DNA of 43,720 bases from an uncultured bacterium (GCA_905214955.1 CAJMON010000019.1:1-43720); one strand, 5' to 3'. Counted from the first letter of the stretch, positions 25,122 through 34,300 are shown. Program-made: numbers and translations. Notes: generated by a model from the sequence alone, not told the origin.

Positions 25122-25287
25122 CTAGAGCGTGTTTGAAAAATGCTTTCTGTAAGATGTACGTCACAATTTGTGGAAGATTTTGTCTGAATGAGGGCAACGC
25201 AGCAGGCTGCGTCAACCGAATGAGGGCAAAATCTCATGCAAAGTGGGGCGTGCAGATTGCAGAAAGCATTTTTCAAACACGCTCTAG
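25122..25287. repeat. 166-bp palindromic MITE-like element, copy 1
   Basis: Perfect 28-bp terminal inverted repeats (25122-25149 and 25260-25287) begin and end with CTAG. The interior continues the palindrome with scattered mismatches to a GCAGC-AG-GCTGC centre, so the whole unit can fold into one long hairpin. GAATGAGGGCAA occurs twice in the interior. It encodes no protein. The same unit, of identical length, recurs at 43423-43588. No clear target duplication is visible beyond CTAG itself. Confidence 0.9.
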
Positions 25288-25344
25288 CACTTATTCTAAC
25301 ATGATTTGAATACCTTGTACACCGGAACCGGCGCTTTTTTCAAA

Positions 25345-26055
25345 TCATTTTTCTTCGAATACCACTAGGGCATAAGGCTTTTTGTCTTCATCGCACAGCG
25401 CAATGGTGTACCTGCCTTCTTCTTTCGCAATCCAAGGAATCATGGTATCTCCAAGTCTTGCCTGGAGTTTGTACTCTGCCCGTATCCGATCTGCCGCAAA
25501 TTCGTCCGGCAGATAATCCTGGGCAAGCTGCACGTACTGGCCGTTGTTTACATGGCCGTTGGTATCCAGCTGATGGCGGCGCACTGTAAAAGCTTCTCCC
25601 TGTACAGCTCCTTCCGGAAATGGAATCTTTCTGTCTGCGTATTTCATAGAAAGTTTTTCCGACACTCCATAGCCTGACAGTTCTTCCTCATCAATCCTGG
25701 AAGGATGGCCGCTTTCTGTATCCACATACACCCAGATGGTTCCCGCAGATGCCAGAATTTCTCCATTTTCCCCCTTCATGCAGAAATTCCGGTATCCATA
25801 AAATCCTTTAAATCCATAAGACCAGGTCTGAATCGTGACTTTTTCACCAAACATGGGCTTTTTGCAGATCTCCACCTGCCAGGAAGAAAGCAACCATGCC
25901 CGATGTTTTTCTTTCAGATGGGCAACGCCAAGCCCCAGATGCTCCGACTGAAACAGGCTGCAGTCCTGAAAATAATTGATCAGCCCTCCAAGGGATAATT
26001 CTCCTTCTTTGTTTACCTCACTGTAACGTATCCTGCTGTCAAACTCGTAAATCAT
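25345..26055 (-). CDS. Acyl-ACP thioesterase
   Basis: Releases fatty acids from acyl carrier protein. The 236-residue product has the two-hotdog layout of plant FatA/FatB-like bacterial enzymes (PF01643): N-terminal hotdog (about residues 1-130, IRYSEVNKEGELSLGGLINYFQDC) and C-terminal hotdog with the catalytic-type stretch RRHQLDTNGHVNNGQYV (Asn and His, about residues 160-170). The start at 26055 (MIYEFDSRIRYSEV) is 9 bases after AAAGGA; the longer frame would begin in the tRNA terminator. It stands alone between that terminator and a 166-bp repeat element. Confidence 0.9.
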   Translation of the reverse strand: MIYEFDSRIRYSEVNKEGELSLGGLINYFQDCSLFQSEHLGLGVAHLKEKHRAWLLSSWQVEICKKPMFGEKVTIQTWSYGFKGFYGYRNFCMKGENGEILASAGTIWVYVDTESGHPSRIDEEELSGYGVSEKLSMKYADRKIPFPEGAVQGEAFTVRRHQLDTNGHVNNGQYVQLAQDYLPDEFAADRIRAEYKLQARLGDTMIPWIAKEEGRYTIALCDEDKKPYALVVFEEK

Positions 26056-26081
26056 ATCCTGGATTCCTTTCTTTTTGGCAC

Positions 26082-26110
26082 AAAAAAAGGACTGCTTCTT
26101 CAGCAATCCT
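26082..26110 (-). terminator. Terminator after tRNA-Gln
   Basis: A 9-bp stem (26102-26110 with 26089-26097, one wobble), followed on the minus strand by seven T. It lies 6 bases after the tRNA 3' end. Confidence 0.85.
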
Positions 26111-26115
26111 AATAG

Positions 26116-26188
26116 CTGGGCTACCAGGATTCGAACCTGGAAAATGACGGAGTCAGAGTCCGTTGCCTTACCGTTTGGCGATAGCCCA
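26116..26188 (-). tRNA. tRNA-Gln (anticodon CTG)
   Basis: A 73-nt cloverleaf: acceptor TGGGCTA with TAGCCCA and discriminator G; D arm GCC-AAACGGTAA-GGC; anticodon stem ACGGA/TCCGT with loop CTCTGAC, so the anticodon is CTG, reading CAG; T arm CCAGG/CCTGG with loop TTCGAAT. CCA is not encoded. The body resembles other bacterial tRNA-Gln. It is a single-gene transcript with a perfect promoter and its own terminator. Confidence 0.96.
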
Positions 26189-26205
26189 TCACTTCAACAC
26201 TCAAG

Positions 26206-26234
26206 ATTATACGACAGTACCTGGATTCTGTCAA
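26206..26234 (-). promoter_or_regulatory. Consensus promoter of tRNA-Gln
   Basis: TTGACA (26234-26229), a 17-bp spacer and TATAAT (26211-26206), a full consensus match 17 bases before the tRNA 5' end. Confidence 0.9.
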
Positions 26235-26302
26235 TACCTTTTTTCAAAAAACTTTTTTCAAGTTATAGTAGCGTAACAGACACCCTATCCCTTATAATCT
26301 AC

Positions 26303-26330
26303 AGGAATGATTTTTTCAAACACACTCCAG
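26303..26330. repeat. Degenerate end of the 166-bp element
   Basis: This stretch, with the few bases before it, aligns with the right end of the copy at 43423-43588 (shared CAGGAATGAT, a T-rich run, CA-ACAC and a final C-AG), with several mismatches and a 2-base length change. No full element accompanies it. Confidence 0.45.
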
Positions 26331-26558
26331 TACAGTAAAAATTAAATATCTGCTATATTGGCGCAGGATCGTTTCTTCATATGCAAGAAGGAGGAATGAT
26401 GCGCAGCGGTGGCTGTGCCGATTGCCGACAACACAGCAGATGAAAAATCAGGCAAGTCAATATGGCGGTTGCTTCATATTCACTGTACTAACACCAGATC
26501 GGCCCTGTCGGAAAAAAATCCAGCAGAATATCATATAGTAGAAAAAGGGGGTTTTTAT
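26331..26558 (+). promoter_or_regulatory. Leader region of the cation-efflux gene
   Basis: An extended -10 promoter (TGC-TATATT, 26351-26359) is followed by a leader of about 190 bases. It holds AAGGAGG (26388-26394) and a 14-codon frame (26399-26443) with the metal-ligand-like pattern C-A-D-C. I see no match to the NiCo or manganese riboswitch consensus. Part of it (around 26396-26420) faintly resembles the centre of the 166-bp element. Confidence 0.4.
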
Positions 26559-27743
26559 ATGACTGATTTTCTGGTACGTCACTTTGTTCCAAATTATTCT
26601 GCTGTAGAAAATACAGCAGTCCGCACTTCCTACGGCATCTTGGCAGGTGTGACAGGCATTTTCTGCAATTTTCTTCTGTTTTCCATCAAGCTTGTCACCG
26701 GCCTTGTCCTTCGAAGTGTTTCCGTCACTGCAGACGCTTTCAACAACCTTTCAGATGCCGGTTCTTCCATCATCAGCCTGATTGGCGTGCGCATGGCAGA
26801 AAAACCGGCAGATGAAGAGCATCCTTTCGGCCACGGGCGGATTGAGTATATTTCCGCTCTCATCGTTGCATTTCTGATCATTGAAGTTGGTTTCACCTTT
26901 TTAAAATCTTCTTTTACCAAGATCCTGCATCCGGAAGAGATGGTCTTTCAGACAGTTTCCGTAGTCATCCTGATTCTCTCCATCGGCATCAAGCTGTGGC
27001 TTGGTGCCTTTAATAAGAAGCTTGGAAACCGCATCCACTCTCAGGTCATGCTGGCTACTTCCGCCGATGCTATGGGAGATGTAGTCACCACTTCCGCCAC
27101 CATTGTCTCCCTCCTGATTTTCCGTTTCTTTCATGTAAACGTAGACGGCATTGTAGGACTGGTGGTAGCCGGCCTTGTCATGTGGTCCGGAATCGGCATT
27201 GCCAAAGATACCCTGGAACCTTTGATCGGCGCCCCCATTGATCCTGCTCTTTACAAAAAAATCAAAGAAAAAGTAGAATCCTACCCCGGTATTACCGGAA
27301 GCCACGACCTGATCATCCACAACTACGGCCCAGGACGCAGTATGGCTACTATCCATGCAGAACTTTCCCGGGATGCCGATATGGTGGCCTCTCATGAGCT
27401 TATCGACAAAATTGAACGGGATACCGCGAAAGAACTGGGCATTCTCCTGGTGATCCATATGGATCCGGTAGAAACCAGCGATCCTGAAGTTCTCAGGCTG
27501 AAATGCCTGACCGAACAGGTGGTTCATGAAGTAGATCCCCGGTTCTCCATCCATGATTTCCGTCTGGCATCCAAAGACGAACAGCCCACTCTTTTCTTTG
27601 ATCTGGTAGTCCCTTCTGATTTCACTCCGGAACAGGAAAACCAGGCCGGGCACACAGTAATGAACAAAATATTTCTCTTGGATAATCATCTGCAGTGTGT
27701 TATAACAATAGATAAAAGTTATGTCCTACAAGAACAGAACTGA
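26559..27743 (+). CDS. Cation diffusion facilitator (CDF) metal exporter
   Basis: A 394-residue inner-membrane metal/proton antiporter. Six hydrophobic segments fall within about residues 25-220. The metal site residues are in SVTADAFNNLSDAGSS (TM2, D-x3-x3-D) and ATSADAMGDVVTTSA (TM5, D-x3-D), with HPFGHGRIEY in the loop after TM2. This DD-DD type site suggests Mn or Fe rather than Zn, by analogy with characterised families. A cytosolic ferredoxin-like domain (about residues 225-300) follows, plus a C-terminal extension of about 90 residues. The start at 26559 is 7 bases after GGGGG; an upstream in-frame extension is not protein-like. pncB follows by 32 bases. Confidence 0.92.
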   Translation: MTDFLVRHFVPNYSAVENTAVRTSYGILAGVTGIFCNFLLFSIKLVTGLVLRSVSVTADAFNNLSDAGSSIISLIGVRMAEKPADEEHPFGHGRIEYISALIVAFLIIEVGFTFLKSSFTKILHPEEMVFQTVSVVILILSIGIKLWLGAFNKKLGNRIHSQVMLATSADAMGDVVTTSATIVSLLIFRFFHVNVDGIVGLVVAGLVMWSGIGIAKDTLEPLIGAPIDPALYKKIKEKVESYPGITGSHDLIIHNYGPGRSMATIHAELSRDADMVASHELIDKIERDTAKELGILLVIHMDPVETSDPEVLRLKCLTEQVVHEVDPRFSIHDFRLASKDEQPTLFFDLVVPSDFTPEQENQAGHTVMNKIFLLDNHLQCVITIDKSYVLQEQN

Positions 27744-27775
27744 GGTGTTTCTGTTCAGAATAAAGAGGTGTATAT

Positions 27776-29239
27776 ATGAGTACCATGAATTTAACACTGC
27801 TTACAGACCTGTATGAGCTGACCATGATGCAGGGCTATTTCAAAACCCAGAACACCGAGACAGTGGTCTTTGATGCGTTCTACCGGAGCAATCCCTGTCA
27901 GGGCGGTTACGCCATTGCCGCAGGTCTTGAACAGGTGATCGACTATATTAAGAACCTGCATTTTTTTCCGGAAGACATTGCTTATCTTGGAAGCCTTGGC
28001 ATCTTTGAGCAGGATTTTCTGGATTACCTGAAGGATTTCCATTTCTCCGGTGACATTTATGCCATTCCAGAAGGCACCGTAGTCTTCCCAAGAGAGCCCC
28101 TTGTAAAGGTTATTGCTCCCATTATGGAAGCACAGCTGGTAGAAACTGCGATCTTAAATATCATCAACCACCAGAGCCTGATTGCCACCAAATCTGCCAG
28201 AGTCGTTCTGGCTGCCAGAGGGGACGGCATTATGGAATTTGGACTCCGCCGTGCCCAGGGTCCGGATGCCGGCACCTACGGTGCCAGAGCTGCCATGATC
28301 GGTGGATGCATCGGTACTTCCAATGTGCTGGCCGGACAGCTCTTTGACGTTCCCGTAAAAGGCACCCACGCACACAGCTGGATCATGAGTTTTCCGGATG
28401 AATACACTGCTTTCAAAGCCTATGCGGATCTGTATCCGAATGCCTGCTGTCTGCTGGTAGACACCTATGACACCTTAAAATCCGGTGTTCCCAATGCCAT
28501 CCGGGTATTCCAGGAAATGCGGGATTCCGGTATCGCACTGAAAAACTATGGCATCCGCTTAGACAGCGGCGACCTGGCTTACATGTCCAAGCAGGCACGA
28601 AAGATGTTAGACGAGGCCGGTTTCCCGGATGCTTTTATATCCGCTTCCAGCGACCTGGATGAATACCTGATCGACAGCTTAAAGACCCAGGGTGCTAAGA
28701 TTACTTCCTGGGGTGTTGGCACCAATTTGATCACTTCCAAGGACTGCCCGGCTTTCGGCGGTGTCTACAAGCTGGCTGCTGTTCTGGATGAAAACACCGG
28801 CGAATTCATCCCCAAGATCAAACTGTCCGAAAACACAGAAAAAATTACCAATCCCGGCAACAAAACCGTTTATCGGATCTACGACAAAAAGACCGGAAAA
28901 ATCCGTGCTGATCTGATCAGCCTGGTTGGCGAAACTTTCAGCGAATCCGAAGATATGATCATCTTTGACCCCCAGGAAACCTGGAAAAAAACCAAAATCC
29001 ACAAAAACACCTTCACCATCCGGGAGCTTCTGGTTCCTGTCTTCCAGAAAGGGGTATGTGTTTATGAATCTCCCTCTGTTATGGAGATCCGTTCCATCTG
29101 TCAGAAAGAACTGGATACCCTGTGGGATGAAACCAAGCGTCTGGCAAACCCCCACGAAGTGTATGTAGATCTTTCCGACAAGTTGTATCGTATGAAAGCA
29201 GACCTGCTGGAAAAAATGGGCATGGAAGCACTTCAGTAA
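27776..29239 (+). CDS. pncB: Nicotinate phosphoribosyltransferase
   Basis: Joins nicotinate to PRPP, the first step of the Preiss-Handler NAD salvage route. The 487-residue product matches the longer Firmicute form: LLTDLYELTMMQGYF at the N-terminus, EFGLRRAQGPDAG (about residues 160-172), the active-site loop GTHAHSWIMSF with the phosphorylated-type His, LLVDTYDTLKSG, YGIRLDSGDLAYMS and SWGVGTNLITS. AAAGAGGTG precedes the ATG. It lies 32 bases after the CDF gene, so both share a transcript that ends in a strong terminator. Confidence 0.96.
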   Translation: MSTMNLTLLTDLYELTMMQGYFKTQNTETVVFDAFYRSNPCQGGYAIAAGLEQVIDYIKNLHFFPEDIAYLGSLGIFEQDFLDYLKDFHFSGDIYAIPEGTVVFPREPLVKVIAPIMEAQLVETAILNIINHQSLIATKSARVVLAARGDGIMEFGLRRAQGPDAGTYGARAAMIGGCIGTSNVLAGQLFDVPVKGTHAHSWIMSFPDEYTAFKAYADLYPNACCLLVDTYDTLKSGVPNAIRVFQEMRDSGIALKNYGIRLDSGDLAYMSKQARKMLDEAGFPDAFISASSDLDEYLIDSLKTQGAKITSWGVGTNLITSKDCPAFGGVYKLAAVLDENTGEFIPKIKLSENTEKITNPGNKTVYRIYDKKTGKIRADLISLVGETFSESEDMIIFDPQETWKKTKIHKNTFTIRELLVPVFQKGVCVYESPSVMEIRSICQKELDTLWDETKRLANPHEVYVDLSDKLYRMKADLLEKMGMEALQ

Positions 29240-29250
29240 AAACTGCAAAG

Positions 29251-29285
29251 CGGCCGCATACTTCTGTGTATGCAGCCGTTTTTTT
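29251..29285 (+). terminator. Terminator of the CDF-pncB transcript
   Basis: An 11-bp stem (29251-29261 with 29268-29278, one mismatch) followed by seven T at 29279-29285. Confidence 0.88.
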
Positions 29286-29305
29286 GTACTTTTTTTATTC
29301 TTATT

Positions 29306-29851
29306 TTACTGCTCCATCTGCCGTCCCAGAAATCCTGCCGCACATCTGGCCAGAACCTCCTCTGTCTCTCCCATACGTCCTCTGCTGTCCCTGCTCAACA
29401 GGATCACTGAACCAATGGCATCTCCCTGGCACAAAATGGGGCATATCACCTGCGGCACTTCTCCTCCGTACTCATCCAGGGTCACTTTCACATAATGTTT
29501 TCCATTTTCCCCGGAAAGCACCTGGTTTCTTTCCTGAATCACCGTCCCCAGCTGCTCGCTGATAATTTTTCCTACGCAGTCTTTCCTTCCTCCTCCTGCT
29601 GCCACTACCTGATCCCGGTCCGTAATGCACACAGCATGGCCGCTGGACTGAGCCAGAACTTCTGCGTATTCTTTTGCAAAATCTGTCAGCTCGCTGATTG
29701 GGGAATATTTTTTCAGGATCACCTCTCCATGGTGGTCTGTGTAAATTTCCAGGGGATCTCCTTCTTTGATGCGTAATGTCCTGCGTATTTCTTTCGGAAT
29801 GACCACACGGCCAAGGTCATCGATTCTTCTCACAATTCCCGTAGCTTTCAT
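29306..29851 (-). CDS. spoVT: Stage V sporulation protein T, AbrB-type regulator
   Basis: A transcription factor of the developing forespore. The 181-residue product has the swapped-hairpin AbrB DNA-binding domain (residues 1-50, MKATGIVRRIDDLGRVVIPK) and the C-terminal GAF domain (about 60-178) that distinguishes SpoVT from short AbrB proteins. The N-terminus is nearly identical to known SpoVT, which fixes the start. AGGAGG is 14 bases upstream of the ATG, unusually far. A sigma-G-like promoter lies at 29910-29938, as expected from Bacillus, where spoVT is under sigma-G. Its presence indicates an endospore former. Confidence 0.95.
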   Translation of the reverse strand: MKATGIVRRIDDLGRVVIPKEIRRTLRIKEGDPLEIYTDHHGEVILKKYSPISELTDFAKEYAEVLAQSSGHAVCITDRDQVVAAGGGRKDCVGKIISEQLGTVIQERNQVLSGENGKHYVKVTLDEYGGEVPQVICPILCQGDAIGSVILLSRDSRGRMGETEEVLARCAAGFLGRQMEQ

Positions 29852-29909
29852 AATCTAGTTTGTTTCCTCCTGTTTTCCAGATTCCTTTCCATCGTTTATG
29901 ATCTATGGG

Positions 29910-29938
29910 TAGTATGTGGAAAACCTGAAAAATTATGC
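29910..29938 (-). promoter_or_regulatory. Sigma-G-like promoter of spoVT
   Basis: On the minus strand GCATA (29938-29934) and CATACTA (29916-29910) lie 17 bp apart, matching the Bacillus sigma-G pattern gHATR / CATWHTA with one base less spacing. It is about 60 bases from the spoVT ATG. Confidence 0.65.
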
Positions 29939-29947
29939 CGGATTTTT

Positions 29948-30116
29948 TCAGTTTGCAAGGTAAACGCCAGCTAAAATCACCGCTGCTCCTGCCATTTGAT
30001 ACACGGTAAAATTTTCTCTTAATAGCAGTGTCCCTGATAAAATGGACACCACCGTAGAAGCTCCGATAAAAGGCGCTGCCTTGTTGACGCCGATTTTTGA
30101 GATCGCCACATTTGAT
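29948..30116 (-). pseudogene. C-terminal remnant of an EamA/DMT-family transporter
   Basis: About 55 codons read NVAISKIGVNKAAPFIGA, then a stretch of the form SILSGTLLLRENFTVYQMAG and VILAGVYLAN. This is the last two membrane helices of an EamA (10-TMS drug/metabolite) transporter, including the conserved Glu before the final helix. The first 80-85% of the gene is missing. Sequence further upstream in the same frame (to 30259) is Lys/Arg/Gln-rich and unrelated to a transporter. A short protein could be made from an ATG at 30169, but it could not transport alone. I call it a decayed gene. Confidence 0.7.
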
Positions 30117-30247
30117 AGAAAACTTCCTGTCAGCACATTCTTTTCTGCCTGTATTTTCTCCTGTGTCATGTTCTCTTGGGCTCCTGTCCGCTTCGTGTCT
30201 GCTTTTTGTCTTACCCTATTCTTTTTTCTCTGTCTATATAAAACTTT

Positions 30248-30278
30248 GAGCCACTGCAAAAGCAGTGGCTCATTTTTT
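30248..30278. terminator. Hairpin after the Ig-like secreted protein gene
   Basis: A perfect 10-bp stem (30248-30257 with 30262-30271) and AAAA loop. The T run is better on the plus strand (ATTTTTT), while the minus strand, where the upstream gene lies, gives AAAGTTTT. It probably ends the minus-strand transcript. Confidence 0.6.
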
Positions 30279-30325
30279 AAGGGAGAAGTATATGTACAAA
30301 AACGAAATTATCTAAGAGAAATTGT

Positions 30326-31096
30326 TTACTGCGGATAACGGGTCATTAAGTAAGTTCCAGTTGCATTGATATCACTGTAAGGAATGAAACGTCCCCAGTG
30401 TACAGAACTGTTGTAATTTCCTTCTGCTACGACCACACCGGTACTCTTTACTTTCAGAACAATTACGGTATGTGTATCATTGTTCATGCGGATGATATCA
30501 CCTACGCGGATGTCATCAAAAGTTCTTACCACTCTTGCAGGAAGAGTTCCGAATGCTTCATCGCTGAGCATGTAAGCGAACCCTGCACATCCATAACCGC
30601 CAGCGTAAATGCCACCCTTCCAAGCATAGTAATTTGCGTTGGTATAGGTTTTGCCTTCCGGATAGGAAGCTTTCATGGACATCATTGCGGAGTAAACGTT
30701 TTTAGAAGAAAGAGTGGTTTCAGCTTTGCTGGATACACGCTTTTTGGAGGAAGCTTTTACAGTAACAACACATTTGTAAGTCTTGCCATTGCTCTTTGCA
30801 GTGATGGTAGCCTTACCAGCTTTCTTAGCGGTTACTTTTCCGTTTGAGGAAACGGAAGCAACTGCAGATTTGCTGGACTTCCAGGTAACCTTTTTCTTAG
30901 CACCTTTCAGCTTCAGTGTTGTACTTTTCTTGGGAGCCAGTGTAACGCTGGTTTTGTTCAGTGAAACAGAAGAAGCAGCTTCTGCGACGCATACGGTATC
31001 AGCGGGTGCTGCGGTAAAACCGGCTGCTGTCAGAATTCCTAAAGAAAGGACTGCTGCACGAATCATCTTTTTTACTCCAAAACTATTTCTCTTCAC
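30326..31096 (-). CDS. Secreted protein with Ig-like (BIG2) domain and C-terminal Cys-His hydrolase-like domain
   Basis: A 256-residue exported protein. A signal peptide covers residues 1 to about 41 (basic KRNSFGVKKMIR, then LSLGILTAAGFTAA, ending EAA). A BIG2 Ig-like domain (about 43-115, VSLNKTSVTLAPKKSTTLKL, VSSNGKVTAKKAGKATITA) and a Lys/Ser linker follow. The C-terminal domain (about 135-256) has YGCAGFAYMLSD (Cys), NDTHTVIVLKV (His) and VVAEGNYNSSVHWGR, which resembles CHAP/NlpC-type cysteine peptidases or amidases. A role at the cell wall is likely but inferred. It starts at GTG (31096), 7 bases after GGAGG; a TTG further up would lie on the ribosome site. Confidence 0.85.
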   Translation of the reverse strand: MKRNSFGVKKMIRAAVLSLGILTAAGFTAAPADTVCVAEAASSVSLNKTSVTLAPKKSTTLKLKGAKKKVTWKSSKSAVASVSSNGKVTAKKAGKATITAKSNGKTYKCVVTVKASSKKRVSSKAETTLSSKNVYSAMMSMKASYPEGKTYTNANYYAWKGGIYAGGYGCAGFAYMLSDEAFGTLPARVVRTFDDIRVGDIIRMNNDTHTVIVLKVKSTGVVVAEGNYNSSVHWGRFIPYSDINATGTYLMTRYPQ

Positions 31097-31144
31097 TGTT
31101 TTTCCTCCCAAATTGTTTAAAAACGAAATCCTCTTGATTGCATT

Positions 31145-31173
31145 ACTATAACACTCTTTTTTCCAAAAAGCAA
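31145..31173 (-). promoter_or_regulatory. Promoter of the Ig-like secreted protein gene
   Basis: TTGCTT (31173-31168) and TATAGT (31150-31145) on the minus strand with a 17-bp spacer, about 50 bases before the GTG start. Confidence 0.65.
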
Positions 31174-31271
31174 GCAGATTATTTCGTTTTTTGTATTTTC
31201 TTTTCGAAAATCAGATATTTGAAATAGTTTTGGACGAAATCACCATTTGGAGACCAATTATTGATATGCTT

Positions 31272-31306
31272 GGCAAAAAAAAACGACACCAATCGGTGCC
31301 GTTTTT
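31272..31306 (-). terminator. Terminator of the binding protein / GGDEF-EAL operon
   Basis: A stem of AACGGCACC with GGTGTCGTT around GATT, followed by nine T on the minus strand. It lies 37 bases after the GGDEF-EAL stop. Confidence 0.85.
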
Positions 31307-31342
31307 CTGACATTCCTGTCTCATTCGAAATCTTTTCTGTTT

Positions 31343-34300
31343 TTATGTCACATTTTTATTCTGAATACGCATTTCCTCGATCACCGCTTCTGCCTGCTCA
31401 CTCACCGCTTTCGGAACTTCCGATGGCCTTGCAAGGAAAAATCCCTGCAGAAGATCTGCTCCAAGCTCCAGAACTTTTCGAAGTTCTTCCTCTGTTTCAA
31501 TTCCTTCTGCTACGATCTTCATACTCCGCTGGTGGGCATAGTTCACGATATTAGAGACCATCTGCTGTTTGTCCGTATCAGCATCAATGTGACGAATCAG
31601 TGACATGTCTACCTTGATGTAGCCCGGAGAAAGCTCCAGCAGATTTTTTTCATTGCTGTAGCCGCTTCCGTAATCATCCAGCGCAAAGGTACCGGTAAAT
31701 CCAGGTGCATTTCGTTTCACTTCCATAGCTTCCAGACTCATGGACTCTTCTTCTGTGATCTCCACTACAAGCTGGCCCAGCAGCCTCTGAAACTTCTGAT
31801 AATATTCCCTGTATTCCTCATCACTTAAACATTCACTGGCAATGGAATTTAAGAACAGCAGCTTTCCTTTTTTCACCAGTCCCTGCTCTTCCAATGCCGC
31901 ATATGTCCTGGAAGCTTCAAATAAAGTGATCCGCTCAATCTCATGAAGACAGTTTTCTTCTCTTGCCAGACGCATGACAATGTCCGGTGAATTCACATGG
32001 GGCATCCGCACTCTCATCAGCGCTTCATAAGCCTCCGTTTCTCCCGTCACCGCAGAAATAATGGGCTGGAAATGATACTTCAGGAGGCTCTCATCCACCA
32101 CTTTGTGGAATTCTCTCCGCACCTGTGTGGTGTAGTCAGCCTGATTGTACAGTGCCAGATCAAATTCCCCAAACTCTCCTTTTTGAGTCTTTTTCACCCG
32201 GTACATGGCAAAATCCGCATACTTCTTAAGTTCTGCCGGATCGGTACTGTTTTCCGGATACCAGGAAACGCCTCCGGAAATGCTTAAAGCCATCTTCCGC
32301 CCATTTGGCAGGATAATCACCTGCTTTTCCAACTGGGCTTTCAGCTCTCCAAATGCCTCCCGAATGGCATCCTGACTCTCGTAACCGTAGAAAAATAAGT
32401 TGAACTCATCTCCGGAAATTCTGGAACACAGGCTGCTTTTCGGTGCATGCGCACCAAAGCATCTGCCTGCTGTCCGGATGTAATCGTCTCCCCAGTCATG
32501 CCCATAGGTATCGTTGGTCTTTTTTAAGTTGTCCATATCCAGCATCAGAAACGCTGCATGACCCAGCTTTTCCGGCCTCTGAAACAGTTTTTCCAGCTCC
32601 CGCTGAAATGCTCTGCGGTTATAAAGCCCTGTCAGGGCATCGTAATCCCTCTCATGCTCAATCCGAAGCCGTTCTACTGTCACAGCGGTGACATCCTCTG
32701 CCAGGCCAATCTGCATCTGCTCCTGAACATTGATCTCCAGGCGGACATACCGGAAATGGTCTCCCTGTCCAAAAATCTGATAGACTTTCATGCCGTCCGG
32801 CCCATAAACGCAGGGGCATTTTTCGTCAAACTCTTCCAGCAATTTCCGGAACTCTGCTCCTGTCATGGGCATCTTTGGATCCCTTTCCAAACCCAGCATG
32901 GCAAAAAAGTTTTCTGTGGTATAAACTTCCTCTGCATCCCCCAGAATCTCATAGCCTCCCAGCTCTACACTGGCCATATCCATGATCCGCAAAAATTTGG
33001 TGGACGTATGGACAATGTCCTGACTTAACTGGGTAATGGCCCCTGCAAACTGATCCAGCTCCCGGATTCCTGTCTTGGAAAGGGAAATACTGTCGCTTCT
33101 GGTTTTCTGAGCCTCTTCCACCTCTTCTGAAAGCTTTAACACCGGCTTTGCCAGATGATGGCTTACCAGAATACTGCCCACAAGACCGATGACCATGGTC
33201 ACTGCAATTGATACTGCAAGCATATAGATGATTTTCTGGGAAAAAGCAAAAAGCTTTTCTTCCGGCACCACTCCAATGAGCATCCATTTTTCTCCGTAAA
33301 AAGGCGCATACCGGCTGTAAAATTCCAGTCCTACGGCCGCTCCTTTGCACATCTGCCCATCCAGCCAGACCTGGTATTCTCCTTTTTTTACTTTCCGAAT
33401 AGTCAGACTTGAGGCTGTCTCTTTGGGTGCCGGTTCTCCTGCAGACGTGCATACCGGCCAGATTTTCAGGCTTTCTTCCTCCATGGACTGAACTGCATTT
33501 GCCAGAAAGTACGTGCCATATCCGCCATTTTCCAGCTCCAGGCTTGGCAGAAGCGTTTCCATATAAGAGGTCAGCATTTCAATTCCCAATACCCCATAGA
33601 GTCTCCCATCCGGAAGAATCAGCGGAATGGTATACGCCATGGCTTCCCGGCTGTCCCCTTTTAACGTATACAAAGATGTGGTCCAGTGGCCATATTCATC
33701 TTCGTCAAGACTGCACCCGTCATTCCATGCCTGCTGAAATGGCCAATAGAAAAATCCTTCTTTTTCTGCCCCGTCATACTCAAACATGGGCTTCCAGCCT
33801 TTGTCTGTGGAAATTCCCATGGTGCGCACCAGTTCAATGGGGCAGCGCTCCAGCAGAAGGTCTGAATTCTTCTGGGAAGCCGCTGCTCCCGGCTCCAGAT
33901 CCCGCAGGTAAATTCCAGGAAGGGAGGAGCCTTTTTTGCATGTTTCCAGACCCTGGGTATTTAAAATGAGAAAAATGCCTGTGATATTTTTGCTGCGCAT
34001 GGCGGAAATCAAATCTTCGCTCACGGCGCTTAGAAGGGGAAGGCTGTTCTTACTGCTTTCTGCAAGGGTTTCCAGCTGAATTTTTCCTTTCTCTTCCAAT
34101 TCCAGAAATGTCTCATCAATCTTGTCTGACAAATCCGACAGCTTCTGGTTCTCCTGCATCAGTGCCTCCAGATAATTCTGTCGGTTCTCCACCTGCTTTT
34201 TCAGAATCTCTACGGCATTGTTATCGAGTTCCGGGCCTACCCGGCTTAAATTCAGCGCTGAAACCAGCAGGACGATCTCGATGATCAACACTGCCAGAAC

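Noticed and set aside
26331..26558. NiCo (czcD) or manganese (yybP-ykoY) riboswitch before the CDF gene
   Set aside because: I could not match either consensus core by eye; a covariance-model search would settle it.
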